64,000 nucleotides of DNA, taken from NCBI RefSeq assembly GCF_014652895.1, contig NZ_BMZR01000001.1, positions 372,001 through 436,000 on the forward strand. Reading direction: 5' to 3'. Position 1 is the stretch's first letter. Every line of letters starts with the position of its first letter. Origin of the DNA: Psychrobacter glaciei. GTDB lineage: Bacteria; Pseudomonadota; Gammaproteobacteria; Pseudomonadales; Moraxellaceae. Below the pieces are notes generated by a model. That model saw only the letters and a program-made list of their open reading frames with translations, ran no database searches and was not told where the DNA came from. A program made the translations under genes and the position numbers. Of this stretch, positions 9,506 through 19,446 are shown one piece after another.

Positions 9506-10852
9506 TTGAGTAAACATAGAGTATTATGGGGAGAGGGGCTGTTTTTAAGACCCCAGCATTTTCAGATTCAAGACAGCTATCATAACTCGCAACGTGCACT
9601 AAGTATGACACTGATGCACCCTTATGCTTATGGTATAGCAGACGTACAAATTGATAAGCAGTTGCTAGAGAGCAATTTATTAAGCTTCCAAAGCATCTAC
9701 GGTGTGCTACCAGACGGCACTATCTATCAAGCGCCACGTACCGATGCGCTGCCAAAGCCAATCACGCTTGATACTCACAGTAACGACGATGAGATATTTG
9801 TGTTTTTGAGCCTTGAGATTGTTCATAGTGGCGGTAGCAATATACAGACAGAACAAAGCGATAACCCAGCACGCTATGTGAGAAATACGGTCGAGGCACA
9901 AGACCTGTACAGTCAAGCTGCCGAAGCGATGATCGATGTTATTCAACTGTCGCCAAGCTTGCAGCTGAGCCATTCTGCTCAAGCGCCCAGTCAAGATACT
10001 GTCTCTTTACTAGTTGCTAAGTTGCTGCGTACCACCCAAGGTGTCTACCAAGTGGACGAGGATTATATTGTACCTAGCGTCCATATCACCAGTAATCCTG
10101 CATTGGTCAACCAAGTCTATCGCTTGATGACGATGATTAATACCAAGTCCACCTCTCTCTATGACCATCATCGTCAATCTAACAATGATTTGTTGGAGTT
10201 TCGCTCATCAGATATTGCGTCTTTTTGGCTTTTACATACGCTGAATACCGCATACTCTCAGCTCAGCCATTTATACAATAATGCCAAACTACATCCAGAA
10301 CGGCTTTATGAGGCGTTATTGAATGTTGCCAGTCAATTGGCGACCTTTAGCTCATTATATAAAGTAGGTGATTTGCCCTCCTATCAGCATAACAATGCCA
10401 ATGAGTCTTTTATTAATATCATTCTGATCATTCGTGAGCTGCTCAATACGGTGATTGCTAGCAACTTTATCTCTATTCCTTTGCGTCAAAATAAATCGTC
10501 TTACTACACAGGGGAGCTGAGCAGTGACAAGATTACTCGCAGCTCACAGCTGTATCTGTCTGTTAGCTCATCGCTACCGATGCATGAACTCATTGATATC
10601 GTGCCAAGACGCTTTAAAGTGGCAACGCCAGACGCGGTAGAGAAGCGGGTACTATCAGCACTACCGGGGTCGCCAGTCTCGCATGTCACCCAAGTACCTA
10701 GTGCGATACCGGTAAGACCAGGCTTTAGCTACTTCACTATTGAACCAGTCGGTGAGCTGTATGATGAGATGATTAAGTCTGAGTCTATCTGTATTTATGT
10801 ACCGAACGGCTTTGATGACTTAAAAATAGAGCTGATGGCCATTGTGCAGTAG
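9506..10852 (+). CDS. tssK: T6SS baseplate protein TssK
   Basis: The 448-residue protein opens with the TssK signature SKHRVLWGEGLFLRPQHFQ and keeps the family length. TssK trimers join the TssEFG wedge complex to the TssL-TssM membrane complex. The start is TTG at 9506, preceded by a good ribosome binding site (AGGAGA at 9495-9500). It begins ten bases after the stop of the TssJ-like gene, so the two are co-transcribed. Confidence 0.96.
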   Translation: MSKHRVLWGEGLFLRPQHFQIQDSYHNSQRALSMTLMHPYAYGIADVQIDKQLLESNLLSFQSIYGVLPDGTIYQAPRTDALPKPITLDTHSNDDEIFVFLSLEIVHSGGSNIQTEQSDNPARYVRNTVEAQDLYSQAAEAMIDVIQLSPSLQLSHSAQAPSQDTVSLLVAKLLRTTQGVYQVDEDYIVPSVHITSNPALVNQVYRLMTMINTKSTSLYDHHRQSNNDLLEFRSSDIASFWLLHTLNTAYSQLSHLYNNAKLHPERLYEALLNVASQLATFSSLYKVGDLPSYQHNNANESFINIILIIRELLNTVIASNFISIPLRQNKSSYYTGELSSDKITRSSQLYLSVSSSLPMHELIDIVPRRFKVATPDAVEKRVLSALPGSPVSHVTQVPSAIPVRPGFSYFTIEPVGELYDEMIKSESICIYVPNGFDDLKIELMAIVQ

Positions 10853-10997
10853 TTTTTCTGAGAAATTTTATGAATAAGGGTTTATGAGAAATTGATGTTC
10901 ATATCTAAAATATCTCACTCAATTTTCGCTTACGGATAATCTTTAACCAAACCCTTTTATTCAGTTGTATTTCAAATAATAAGTATTAGGAACGATC

Positions 10998-11810
10998 ATG
11001 TCAGCAAATAATTCAACGGGTTCTGCGCCTTCATTGCTAGATTCAGGCGAGGTGGCATCAAAGGTATCAGCGAATGGCCTTGATAGACGTATCAGTAGCC
11101 AGTCGCTGGTTGATATCATGTATGACGGCTTTTACTTGGTTTTTTTATTGCGTAATCATTATTTTAGTACCGAACCGCGTAAGTTCCGTCAAAAAATATA
11201 CGAGTTTTTAGATAAGTTCGAAATGAACGCTCGTAAAAAAGGCTTTTTGTCAGAAGATATTCACGAAGCCAAGTACGCTTATTGTGCGCTGATTGATGAA
11301 ACAATCATGACGTCGCAAGAGCCGGAGTTTCAAACGTTAAAGGACGCTTGGGAGCTAAACCCTTTACAGTTAGATTTGTTTGGTTCGCAAATCGCTGGCA
11401 ATGAGTTCTTTGAGCGCTTGGATGGTCTGCGTGAACAAGGGGAGAGGCGTCTGCCAGCGTTAGAAGTCTATCACTATGCGATGCTACTTGGCTTTCAAGG
11501 AAAGTATCGTTTAGAGGCGCCAGAAAAAATTCGCTATCTTATCTCGCGTTTGGGTGATGAGATTGAGCATTTGCGTGGTAATAAAAACGAGTTTTCGCCA
11601 TTTTGGGCGATTCCTGATCAGATTAAACACACACTGACCAGTGAGACACCGCTATGGATCATCGTTGCCGTAATGGCAGTGCTATTGACCGCGATATTCA
11701 CGACCATGTGGTATCTGACCAATAGCTTCACGGATCATCAACTCTCAGCTTATGATAACGTCATCCAAGAAAATAAAGAACAAGCGCATATTTCAATTTT
11801 CTTGCCGTAA
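10998..11810 (+). CDS. tssL: T6SS inner-membrane protein TssL (DotU)
   Basis: The 270-residue protein has the DotU cytoplasmic helical domain (LVDIMYDGFYLVFLLRNHYF near the start, then YCALIDETIM) and one C-terminal membrane helix (about residues 218-240, LWIIVAVMAVLLTAIF). TssL is the tail-anchored partner of TssM. There is no C-terminal OmpA-like peptidoglycan-binding domain, so anchoring must come from another protein such as the OmpA-like product at the left window edge. A 145-base gap separates it from tssK, with no terminator seen. It ends the left T6SS arm. Confidence 0.95.
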   Translation: MSANNSTGSAPSLLDSGEVASKVSANGLDRRISSQSLVDIMYDGFYLVFLLRNHYFSTEPRKFRQKIYEFLDKFEMNARKKGFLSEDIHEAKYAYCALIDETIMTSQEPEFQTLKDAWELNPLQLDLFGSQIAGNEFFERLDGLREQGERRLPALEVYHYAMLLGFQGKYRLEAPEKIRYLISRLGDEIEHLRGNKNEFSPFWAIPDQIKHTLTSETPLWIIVAVMAVLLTAIFTTMWYLTNSFTDHQLSAYDNVIQENKEQAHISIFLP

Positions 11811-11906
11811 CTGCTTGTATTTACCGAGAGATATTTAATGAGGGATATTTACCTTATATCTACCGAGAAATAGTTACCGATAATAATTTAAAATACGGCC
11901 GTTAGT

Positions 11907-12051
11907 TATAGTTAATATTAAATAAATGGATACGTTGTTTAATAACGCGGAACTGGGATGAATTTTTCTGGCTTGCTGTGCCTATGCCGACAGAGGCTGC
12001 AAAAAATTCATCCCAGTCCAGCTGTATCTTTTTAATATTGGACTGACTATA
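11907..12051. mobile_element. MITE, copy 1, with IS630-like TATAGT ends and a conserved-core hairpin
   Basis: The 145-base non-coding element starts TATAGTTAAT and ends CTGACTATA, so both termini read TATAGT inward and carry the TA expected of IS630/mariner insertion. Its centre is a long hairpin: the arm at 11953-11967 pairs with 12001-12016 (CTGGGATGAATTTTT against its exact complement). The arms enclose the core CTTGCTGTGCCT...GACAGAGGCT. A second copy at 23136-23273 has the same ends and core but different arms. The right end CTGACTATA also matches the right edge of the IS630 transposase region at 34926-34934, so that element may mobilise it (inference). Confidence 0.75.
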
Positions 12052-12131
12052 AGTACTGACGGTCGTTTTCATGAGTCGGTAGTAAAATGTTTTTAGTAAT
12101 ATCTAAAACATAAAGCAATAAATAACACCCA

Positions 12132-12160
12132 TAAAAAAACCCCCATCAAAGTGATGAGGG
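12132..12160 (-). terminator. Rho-independent terminator after tRNA-Asn
   Basis: Read on the minus strand, a nine-pair stem CCCTCATCA / TGATGGGGG with a three-base loop is followed by seven T. It lies about 60 bases downstream of the tRNA gene. Confidence 0.85.
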
Positions 12161-12217
12161 TCTTGGCAAATGCCATAATCGAATCAAAGATGACTCAAAA
12201 AATTTACTACTAAAATA

Positions 12218-12293
12218 TGGCTCTCCAACCTGGGCTCGAACCAGGGACACACGGATTAACAGTCCGTTGCTCTACCAACTGAGCTATTGGAGA
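12218..12293 (-). tRNA. tRNA-Asn (anticodon GTT)
   Basis: On the minus strand the full cloverleaf is visible. The acceptor TCTCCAA pairs with TTGGAGA, the D-arm is GCTCAGTTGGTAGAGC, and the anticodon arm is ACGGA CTGTTAA TCCGT. The T-arm is CCTGG TTCGAGC CCAGG, followed by the discriminator G and an encoded CCA. The anticodon GTT identifies asparagine. The length with CCA is 76 bases. Confidence 0.97.
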
Positions 12294-12490
12294 ATAAGCT
12301 GTAAGTGTTTAATGGCTTACAACGAGCTTAGAAAGTCTCTAACGAGTTCTTGCTAAGTGGGGCGTATTCTAGCAAAGATAAAAAATACGTCAAGCTTTTT
12401 TTGCATAATTAGCAACATTAATGATTTTTAATAGGATGATGAAGGCTTTTAAGACGTTTTTCATTACCGATAGTGGTTAAAACCACAATA

Positions 12491-12530
12491 AAAAAGACGC
12501 CCACATATCGTTTATGCGGGCGTCTTTTTT
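12491..12530. terminator. Rho-independent terminator downstream of the aminotransferase gene
   Basis: A GACGCCC...GGGCGTC stem, extended by inner pairs, is flanked by A-runs on the left and T-runs on the right, so it can work in both directions. On the minus strand it sits about 55 bases after the aminotransferase stop. Confidence 0.85.
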
Positions 12531-12583
12531 ATTTACATATTTCTAATGCTTATTACTGTTTATAGTAGATTTAACTATAATCG

Positions 12584-13786
12584 TTATTCAGCAACGTCTA
12601 AATCAGCAACCGCTTTTTCGATACGCGATAAGGCGTCTTTTAGCGTCGCTTCATCAGTGGCGTAAGAGATACGCATATAACCACCCAGACCGAAGGCATC
12701 GCCAGGAACGACCGCAACGCCAACTTTTTCTAAAAGCCATTCTGAGAATTCAGTACATGACGATAGGCCAGCGGCTTTGATGAGTGGTTTGATATCAGGA
12801 TAGACATAAAATGCGCCATCAGGACGTAGGCAAGTAATACCTTTGATCGCGTTTAGACCATCAACGACCAAATCACAACGCTTTTCAAATGCCGCGACCA
12901 TAGGCTCTAGTACGCTTTGATCACCACTGATAGCAGCTTCGGCGGCGACTTGACTGATAGAGGTTGGGCATGAGGTTGATTGTGATTGTACTTTTTTCAT
13001 CGCACCGATCAATTTAGCAGGGCCACCAGCATAGCCGATACGCCAGCCAGTCATCGCATATGCTTTTGACACGCCATTTAGGATAATCGCGCGGTCTTTA
13101 AGCTCAGGCGCGGCATTCAAGATATTGTAGAACTTATCACCCGTCCAGCGAATGTGCTCGTACATGTCGTCAGAGGCCACATAGACTTGTGGGTGCTTTT
13201 TAAGCACTTCAGCAAGGGCTTTTAGCTCATCTAACGTATAAATCATACCCGTTGGGTTAGAAGGACTGTTCAATACCAGCATTTTGGTTTTGTCAGTGAT
13301 GGCAGCTTCTAATTGCTCTGGGGTAATTTTGAAGTCCTGCTCAGCTGGGCATTTAATAATAACTGGCACGCCTTCTGCGATGATGACCATGTCAGGATAG
13401 CTGACCCAGTATGGTGCTGGAATGATCACTTCATCACCAGGATTGATAAAAGCTTGGGCAAGGTTAAAGAAGGACTGCTTACCACCGACCGATACCAAGA
13501 TTTCGTTTGGCTCATAGCTGATGTCGTTATCACGCTTGAACTTTTCAATGATGGCTTTTTTGAGCTCTGGGGTGCCATCGACAGCAGTGTACTTGGTGAA
13601 GCCGTCATTGATGGCATCGATTGCTGCTTTTTTGACATGTTCTGGCGTATCAAAATCAGGTTCGCCAGCACCTAGACCAATAATGTCTTTGCCTGAGGCT
13701 TTTAGCTCTTTGGCCTTATTGGTGATTGCTAAGGTAGGGGATGGTTTGATGTTGTTGACACGGTCAGACAATTGCAATTCGCTCAT
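12584..13786 (-). CDS. aspC: Aspartate-type aminotransferase, class I, PLP-dependent
   Basis: The 400-residue protein matches class I aminotransferases of the aspartate/prephenate group. It has the N-terminal GLGAGEPDFDTPEHVK, the cofactor-binding segments SNPTG and SDDMYEHI, and the PLP lysine in GVSKAYAMTGWRIGYAGG (about residue 240). It would move an amino group between aspartate or an aromatic amino acid and 2-oxoglutarate in the cytoplasm. It stands alone, with its own terminator and an upstream intergenic region of 519 bases. Substrate choice (aspartate or also prephenate) cannot be settled by reading. Confidence 0.93.
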   Translation of the reverse strand: MSELQLSDRVNNIKPSPTLAITNKAKELKASGKDIIGLGAGEPDFDTPEHVKKAAIDAINDGFTKYTAVDGTPELKKAIIEKFKRDNDISYEPNEILVSVGGKQSFFNLAQAFINPGDEVIIPAPYWVSYPDMVIIAEGVPVIIKCPAEQDFKITPEQLEAAITDKTKMLVLNSPSNPTGMIYTLDELKALAEVLKKHPQVYVASDDMYEHIRWTGDKFYNILNAAPELKDRAIILNGVSKAYAMTGWRIGYAGGPAKLIGAMKKVQSQSTSCPTSISQVAAEAAISGDQSVLEPMVAAFEKRCDLVVDGLNAIKGITCLRPDGAFYVYPDIKPLIKAAGLSSCTEFSEWLLEKVGVAVVPGDAFGLGGYMRISYATDEATLKDALSRIEKAVADLDVAE

Positions 13787-14305
13787 GAGAGCTCCTTTTT
13801 GTATGGGAGTGGGTTGGTGAAAATCTGCTGGTAATTATATAACGTTTTAAGCGTTATCAGGACACGTTATAAGATGGTTTAAGCGTTTTTAGCGTCATTT
13901 TATTATGCATATCAGGCATCGCCGAATAATACATGGCTATTACTGAATAATAAGTCGTTAGCGCTCAGTATAAAGGTTGCCAGTTTTGGCATTGTAGCAT
14001 GCTGCTATTACGCTGTCTCATAGAGGCGGTAACAGAAAATGACGCTTTTGCAGAGAGTTTTAACCTTTGTTTGATCAAGTATATGTCACATTGATACCAT
14101 GACTTGTGCGTCATTGATTGCGAAGTCACAACAATAGAGATGCAGCCTTATACTATAATTATTTAGATTTGGTAAATAAGCGCCATGCTTGGTTAATGTA
14201 AATGCTACTAATACTCACTATCAATAAACATAAAAAATGAGCGATTAATGCATCATGGCGGTTAAGATTTCTATATGATAAAACTGGTTAAAAAGGATAT
14301 TAACG
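13787..14305. other. Intergenic region between divergent aspC and SDR genes
   Basis: This 519-base stretch is AT-rich. TATACT/TATAAT-like hexamers near 14150-14159 face the SDR gene, but I find no convincing -35 partner, no operator and no coding frame. The ribosome binding site AAAGGA lies before the SDR start. Confidence 0.4.
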
Positions 14306-15043
14306 ATGACAAACGCTCCCGAAAAGCAACACATACTTATCACTGGCGCGACCTCAGGTATTGGTAAGCAACTGGTCAAAGACTATCTGTTAGACGGTCA
14401 TCATGTCCATGCCGTTGGACGTGATGATGAAGCGCTGGCTGAGCTGAAAGCACTAGGGGCAGAGACGATTGATTTGGATCTCATGGATCGAGAAAAAGTC
14501 ATTGCAGCCTTTGACAAGATTAGCCAGATTGATGTGGCGATTTGCGGTGCTGGCATGTGTGAATATTTAGACATGCCAAACTTTGACAGTAGTGTGTTTA
14601 TGAAAGTCATGTCAGTCAATATGGGCACGTTATCGCACGCCATCGAAGGGGTGTTGCCAAAGCTGATTGCCTCAAAAGGTCGCTTGGTCGGTATTGGCTC
14701 AGCCTCTGCTTATGTGCCTTTTGCTCGTGCGGAAGCTTATGGTAGCTCAAAGGCTGCTATCCATTATTTAATGAAAACCCTGCAGATTAGTCTCGCCCCG
14801 CAGGGTGTATCGGTGAGCTTAGTGGTTCCGGGCTTTGTCGAAACACCGATGACCAAACAAAATGATTTTCCTATGCCATTTATACAGACACCAAAACAGG
14901 CAAGCCAAGCGATACGCGATGGTATTGCCAGTGGGCATGATGTAATCGAATTTCCCAAAAAACTTACCTTACCATTAAAAGCGTTAGGTACATTGCCAGA
15001 TCTAGTCTGGCAACGGGTCAGTGAAAAAATGAATAAAAAATAA
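14306..15043 (+). CDS. Short-chain dehydrogenase/reductase (SDR)
   Basis: The 245-residue classical SDR has the dinucleotide motif TGATSGIG near residues 14-21, the catalytic serine region IGSASAY and the YGSSK active-site tetrad (Tyr and Lys). It would reduce or oxidise a carbonyl/alcohol with NAD(P)H, but the substrate is not readable. It is the first of a compact set (flavoprotein, DUF1365, Cfa-type methyltransferase, DUF2177) that recurs together in many proteobacteria. A lipid or fatty-acid substrate is therefore the best guess. The ribosome binding site AAAGGA precedes the ATG. Confidence 0.88.
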   Translation: MTNAPEKQHILITGATSGIGKQLVKDYLLDGHHVHAVGRDDEALAELKALGAETIDLDLMDREKVIAAFDKISQIDVAICGAGMCEYLDMPNFDSSVFMKVMSVNMGTLSHAIEGVLPKLIASKGRLVGIGSASAYVPFARAEAYGSSKAAIHYLMKTLQISLAPQGVSVSLVVPGFVETPMTKQNDFPMPFIQTPKQASQAIRDGIASGHDVIEFPKKLTLPLKALGTLPDLVWQRVSEKMNKK

Positions 15044-15110
15044 GACTTTGAGATTTATAAAATATCGCTTATCCAAAAATAGCAAAAATAATATAGAAAG
15101 GAATGCTTTT

Positions 15111-16844
15111 ATGCTGTTCAATCGTCGTAAGCGTGCTAGTACGAATACAGGGTTAACCAATAAAAAACAGCCCAACGCCTTTAAAGGTTCAGCTAATGCG
15201 CCCGTGAAAAAGCGTATCGCTATTATCGGATCGGGGGTGTCAGGACTGACTTGTGCTCATTATCTGATAGCAGAGCATGAGGTGACGATATTTGAAGCCA
15301 ATGATTATATTGGTGGGCATGTAAATACCATCGATGTGGCGCTACAAGATGGCAAAAAAGCAAAAAACAGTAAAGTAGAAAACAGCGCGATAGACACTGG
15401 CTTTATTGTCTTTAACGAGCGTACTTATCCCAACTTTTTTCGCTTGCTTCATGAGTTACAAGTGCCGTTTCAAGCAACGGATATGAGCTTTTCAGTAAAA
15501 AATATCGCGCGTCATTTTGAATATAATGGTCATACACTCAACACACTATTATCGCAGCGCAAAAATGTCCTCAATCCTAAGTTTTGGCAATTTATCAAAG
15601 ATATCCTACAGTTTAATAAGCATATCAAGCAGCTGCGTCAAGATTATGATGCGGCGCGTGCACAGGGGCAAGATGTCAGCGGCTTTACTGCGCAAACATT
15701 GGGCGATTATCTAGCGCAAAAACGCTATGGTCAGCTGTTTACCGATAACTATCTACTGCCGATGGTTTCGGCTATTTGGTCAACCAGTTTGGACGAAGTA
15801 CAAGATTTCCCATTGGTGTTTTTCGCCCAGTTTTTTGACAATCACGGCCTGCTCGATGTGGTTAACCGCCCGCAATGGTTTACGATTAAAGGTGGCTCTA
15901 AACAATATGTTAATAAATTGATTCCACGCTTTGTTAAAGCAGGCGGCAAGGTAAGAGTCAGTACTCCGGTACAGTCTGTGGCTCGTGATGGTGATAAAGT
16001 ATTATTGACGGTTCAGAACAAAGATAATGCTGATAACCGTATCGAAAACCTTGTGTTTGATGACGTTATCTTTGCTTGTCATGCAGATACCGCGCTCAAG
16101 ATTCTAAAAGATGCCAGTACCGATGAAGCTGACGTGTTAAGTCATTTCCGCTTTACCAAAAATACGGCTGTCCTACACACTGATAGCAATGTTTTACCGA
16201 AAAAACCTCTAGCGTGGGCAAGCTGGAATTATCTGATAGACGATAAGACTGATTCTACAAAGACTGAGCGCGTAGAGGCCGCCTCAAAACCTGTACTCAC
16301 TTATCATATGAATATTCTGCAACGCTTGACCAAAAAGCATAATTATTTGGTCACACTGAATCCAACTGCAGCTAATGAAAATATTGACGATAGGCAGGTT
16401 GTTAAACGCATTGATTACAGCCATCCCGTGTTTGATCTAGCGATGATTGATGCTCAAAGTAACTGGTCAGATATCTCTGGCAGTGGTTTGCATACGCATT
16501 TTTGCGGCGCATATTGGTTCAATGGTTTTCACGAAGATGGCGTGCGTAGTGGTCTAAGAGTTTGCCAAGCGCTTGGGCATAATATTGACATAAAAGATGA
16601 AGTTGACCCAAGTCACTTGCCGGATAGCGATAGCGCACACACACCGTTTCGTTACAAAGACTTGCCAGTAAAAGCCGATAGACAGTCACGTAAACTGACG
16701 AAGCGTCAGGTAGTGACGGCAACGACCAATCAGGAATTGGTTGATTACGTTAACCGTTTACAGTCTGCCGCTATTGACTCTACACAAAAGAAAAAAAGTG
16801 GCTTATTTGGTCGACGTAAAGCCGAGCAGCATAGTAATGAGTGA
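15111..16844 (+). CDS. FAD-dependent oxidoreductase (amine-oxidase/desaturase-like)
   Basis: The start is placed at ATG 15111 because GAAAGGA precedes it; a TTG start at 15048 would add 21 residues. The 577-residue protein has the FAD-binding motif IAIIGSGVSGLTCAHY near residue 33, then YIGGHVNT, as in the NAD(P)/FAD-dependent amine oxidase family. In the Rhodobacter sphaeroides lipid gene set, flavoproteins of this family work with Cfa-like methyltransferases to make methylated unsaturated and furan fatty acids. That is the most specific functional hint here, and it is inference. The C-terminal tail is basic and low complexity. Confidence 0.85.
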   Translation: MLFNRRKRASTNTGLTNKKQPNAFKGSANAPVKKRIAIIGSGVSGLTCAHYLIAEHEVTIFEANDYIGGHVNTIDVALQDGKKAKNSKVENSAIDTGFIVFNERTYPNFFRLLHELQVPFQATDMSFSVKNIARHFEYNGHTLNTLLSQRKNVLNPKFWQFIKDILQFNKHIKQLRQDYDAARAQGQDVSGFTAQTLGDYLAQKRYGQLFTDNYLLPMVSAIWSTSLDEVQDFPLVFFAQFFDNHGLLDVVNRPQWFTIKGGSKQYVNKLIPRFVKAGGKVRVSTPVQSVARDGDKVLLTVQNKDNADNRIENLVFDDVIFACHADTALKILKDASTDEADVLSHFRFTKNTAVLHTDSNVLPKKPLAWASWNYLIDDKTDSTKTERVEAASKPVLTYHMNILQRLTKKHNYLVTLNPTAANENIDDRQVVKRIDYSHPVFDLAMIDAQSNWSDISGSGLHTHFCGAYWFNGFHEDGVRSGLRVCQALGHNIDIKDEVDPSHLPDSDSAHTPFRYKDLPVKADRQSRKLTKRQVVTATTNQELVDYVNRLQSAAIDSTQKKKSGLFGRRKAEQHSNE

Positions 16845-16860
16845 AATAAAAGAGAGTCTT

Positions 16861-17919
16861 ATGACGACCCCAGCGCATCCGTCTCACGCAATGCCAGAGC
16901 ATGAGTTACCTTGTACCTCTGACAGCTTGCCGCACCAGTTATTTCATGGGACTACGTGGCACAGTCGGCTACTGCCAAATGTGCATAAGTTTGTGTATCC
17001 GTATCGCTATTGGGGTGTCAATATTAGCGCGTTAGCAGCAGGGCAGGCGCTTCCTGAAGTCGATACAGCAGGCTTTGGTAAACGTAAGCGCTTAAAAGGA
17101 CTGCCATTATTCTCCACAGGAAAAAAGGCGTTACAGCAGTTTTATCCTGATGATTATTTACAAGGCATATCACAAGAATTAAGTTCGCAAGAGCCAAATA
17201 GCCTAAGTGAAAATAATGATCCAAATGATGCCAAAAAATCGCTCAATATAGATGCTAAAAACAGTAAAGAAGCTAATAATAGAGTAGCCAACAATAAATT
17301 AGCTAACGTCAGTAGCTATCAAAAGCTTGAGCAAAGACTGCATCAGGCTTTTATGACCCATGCTGGTAGCGCGCCAAGTGGTGACATGCTGGGCTTGGTC
17401 GTTTGCCGCAATGCTGGCCTATACTTTAGCCCCGTAAATTTTTATCTGGGCTTTAATGAGCAGCAACAGCCAACGCATTTATTGGCTGAGGTCTCTAATA
17501 CACCATGGAATAAACGTCACTATTATGGATTCCCATTAGATGGAACGGATACCGAATTCTGCCATGACAAAGACTTTCATGTCTCACCATTTAATCCTAT
17601 CGACCAGCTCTATCGCTGGCAGGTTCAGGTTAAACAACAGCCAGATAACTGCTTACAAGTGCGCATTGCCATCGATATTAGCGACGAGCGGGGAGAGGTG
17701 CTAAAGACTGGGATCAAGATGTCTGGCGTACCAATGACCGAGGCAACGGTGCGTGATAGCTTGCGCAAAAATCCGCTGATGAATATGACGTCGTTAACGC
17801 GTATTTATTGGCATGCTTTTAAGCTCTATGCGATTAAAAAAGTGCCTTATATTAATTATGATGAAAAGCTAGCCGATAGCAAACAGCAGCAAGCGGCTAA
17901 TAAAAAAGACAGTGTTTAA
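16861..17919 (+). CDS. DUF1365 family protein
   Basis: The start at ATG 16861 follows AGAGAG. An earlier in-frame ATG at 16837 overlaps the stop of the flavoprotein and is also possible. Family features are visible: LFHGTTWHSRLLPNVHKF near the start, PVNFYLGF, NTPWNKRHYY, KDFHVSPFNP and the closing block RIYWHAFKLYAIKKVPY. A variable, Asn/Lys-rich insert of about 65 residues (around residues 100-165) is lower in complexity than the rest. DUF1365 proteins almost always sit between a flavoprotein and a Cfa-type methyltransferase, as here. Their biochemical role is not established to my knowledge. Confidence 0.87.
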   Translation: MTTPAHPSHAMPEHELPCTSDSLPHQLFHGTTWHSRLLPNVHKFVYPYRYWGVNISALAAGQALPEVDTAGFGKRKRLKGLPLFSTGKKALQQFYPDDYLQGISQELSSQEPNSLSENNDPNDAKKSLNIDAKNSKEANNRVANNKLANVSSYQKLEQRLHQAFMTHAGSAPSGDMLGLVVCRNAGLYFSPVNFYLGFNEQQQPTHLLAEVSNTPWNKRHYYGFPLDGTDTEFCHDKDFHVSPFNPIDQLYRWQVQVKQQPDNCLQVRIAIDISDERGEVLKTGIKMSGVPMTEATVRDSLRKNPLMNMTSLTRIYWHAFKLYAIKKVPYINYDEKLADSKQQQAANKKDSV

Positions 17920-18051
17920 CCAGCGCAAAGTTAACATTCAGTATCAATGTAAAACTCAGTACAGAATTGAAATCAAGTTTCAGAATTAAGCCACGCGACT
18001 TCAAGAGCCTAATGTCCAAACATAAGGCCTTTAGATAAGGATAAGTAGACG

Positions 18052-19446
18052 ATGTCAGCACGACCGACCAACAGAAATCCAGCTTCGACATTAGGAAGAT
18101 TTACCGCACGTATTAATAAAACCGTCAATGACAGTGCCGTATTGCGACCAGTCAATGACCGTATTAATAATTTGGCACGAAAGTTAATCTTTCGCGCGTT
18201 AAAGCACGTGCAGTTCGGCAGTATTACGTTGATCGAAGCATTCGATGAGCACGCGCCTAAAGAGCAAAGCTTTGGTAGCAAAGCCGCTGAAGGGATGAGC
18301 AGCTCAGCAGTGGGTCGCCATCCTTTAAATGTGACTTTGATGATTCATGATAGTGCCGTCTATCGTCAGCTGCTATTTGGTGGCTCGATTGCCCTAGCAG
18401 ACAGTTATATCAATGGTGAGTGGGATACGGATGATCTTACCGGCTTGATTCGACTGGCAGCGCGCAACTTAGCCGTGCTTAACCAGTTAGAAAACCGCTT
18501 TGCTGCGGTCAGCAAAACTTTTGAAAAAGCCAAGCACCGACTGCGTAGTAATGATAAATCTGGCTCAAAATCTAATATCTTAGCGCATTATGATTTGGGC
18601 AATGATATGTATGAGCGGTTTTTAGACGATACCATGATGTATTCGTCGGCAGTATATCAGTCGCCTGATACGACACTGAGCGATGCCCAGCAACATAAGC
18701 TAGCACTTATCTGTCAGCGTCTACAACTGAGCGCTGACGACCATGTCATTGAAATCGGTACTGGCTGGGGCGGTTTCGCTATTTATGCCGCCAAGCATTA
18801 CGGCTGTCATATAACGACAACGACCATTTCAGATGCGCAGTATAACGAGGCACAGCAGCGAGTCGAAGCTGCTGGACTGTCTGATAAAATCACCCTTCTC
18901 AAGCAGGATTATCGTGAGCTGACTGGGCAGTATGACAAATTGGTCAGTATCGAGATGATTGAAGCGGTCGGGCATGAATTTTTACCGACGTTTTTTGCTA
19001 AGTGTAATAGCTTGCTTAAGCCAACAGGGCTGATGGTGCTGCAAGCGATTACCTTTAATGATCAGAACTATCAAGACTATATCGATTCAGTCGACTTTAT
19101 CCAGACCCATATTTTCCCAGGTGGTTGTCTATTGTCCAACCAAGAGCTCAATACCCAGTTTACTGAGCAGACCGATATGGTTATCAAGCAATTGCATGAT
19201 TATGGTTTTGATTATGCTTATACCCTGCGTGATTGGCGCACAGCTTTTATGGCGCAGCGTAACGAAATCAAAGCACTCGGTTATGATGAAGCCTTTATCC
19301 GCTTGTGGGAGTTTTATTTCTGCTACTGTGAAGGCGGGTTTTTGGAGCGCACCATCGGCGTGGTACAGGTAACAGCGGTCAAACCAAATAACATCGATAC
19401 GCTGCATTTTTCTGATTTGCCAGCGGCAGACAAGGTATTCGCTTAA
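18052..19446 (+). CDS. Cyclopropane-fatty-acid synthase family methyltransferase
   Basis: The 464-residue protein has the Cfa plan. An N-terminal lipid-binding part (YINGEWDTDDLTGLIRL) is followed by LAHYDLGNDMYERFLDD and the SAM-binding motif VIEIGTGWGGFAIYAA near residues 238-253. Then come SIEMIEAVG and the C-terminal block containing FIQTHIFPGG. Members add a methylene or methyl group from S-adenosylmethionine to double bonds of phospholipid acyl chains. The ribosome binding site AAGGA is seen before the ATG. In this gene context it may act as a UfaM-like methyltransferase rather than making cyclopropane rings. Confidence 0.92.
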   Translation: MSARPTNRNPASTLGRFTARINKTVNDSAVLRPVNDRINNLARKLIFRALKHVQFGSITLIEAFDEHAPKEQSFGSKAAEGMSSSAVGRHPLNVTLMIHDSAVYRQLLFGGSIALADSYINGEWDTDDLTGLIRLAARNLAVLNQLENRFAAVSKTFEKAKHRLRSNDKSGSKSNILAHYDLGNDMYERFLDDTMMYSSAVYQSPDTTLSDAQQHKLALICQRLQLSADDHVIEIGTGWGGFAIYAAKHYGCHITTTTISDAQYNEAQQRVEAAGLSDKITLLKQDYRELTGQYDKLVSIEMIEAVGHEFLPTFFAKCNSLLKPTGLMVLQAITFNDQNYQDYIDSVDFIQTHIFPGGCLLSNQELNTQFTEQTDMVIKQLHDYGFDYAYTLRDWRTAFMAQRNEIKALGYDEAFIRLWEFYFCYCEGGFLERTIGVVQVTAVKPNNIDTLHFSDLPAADKVFA

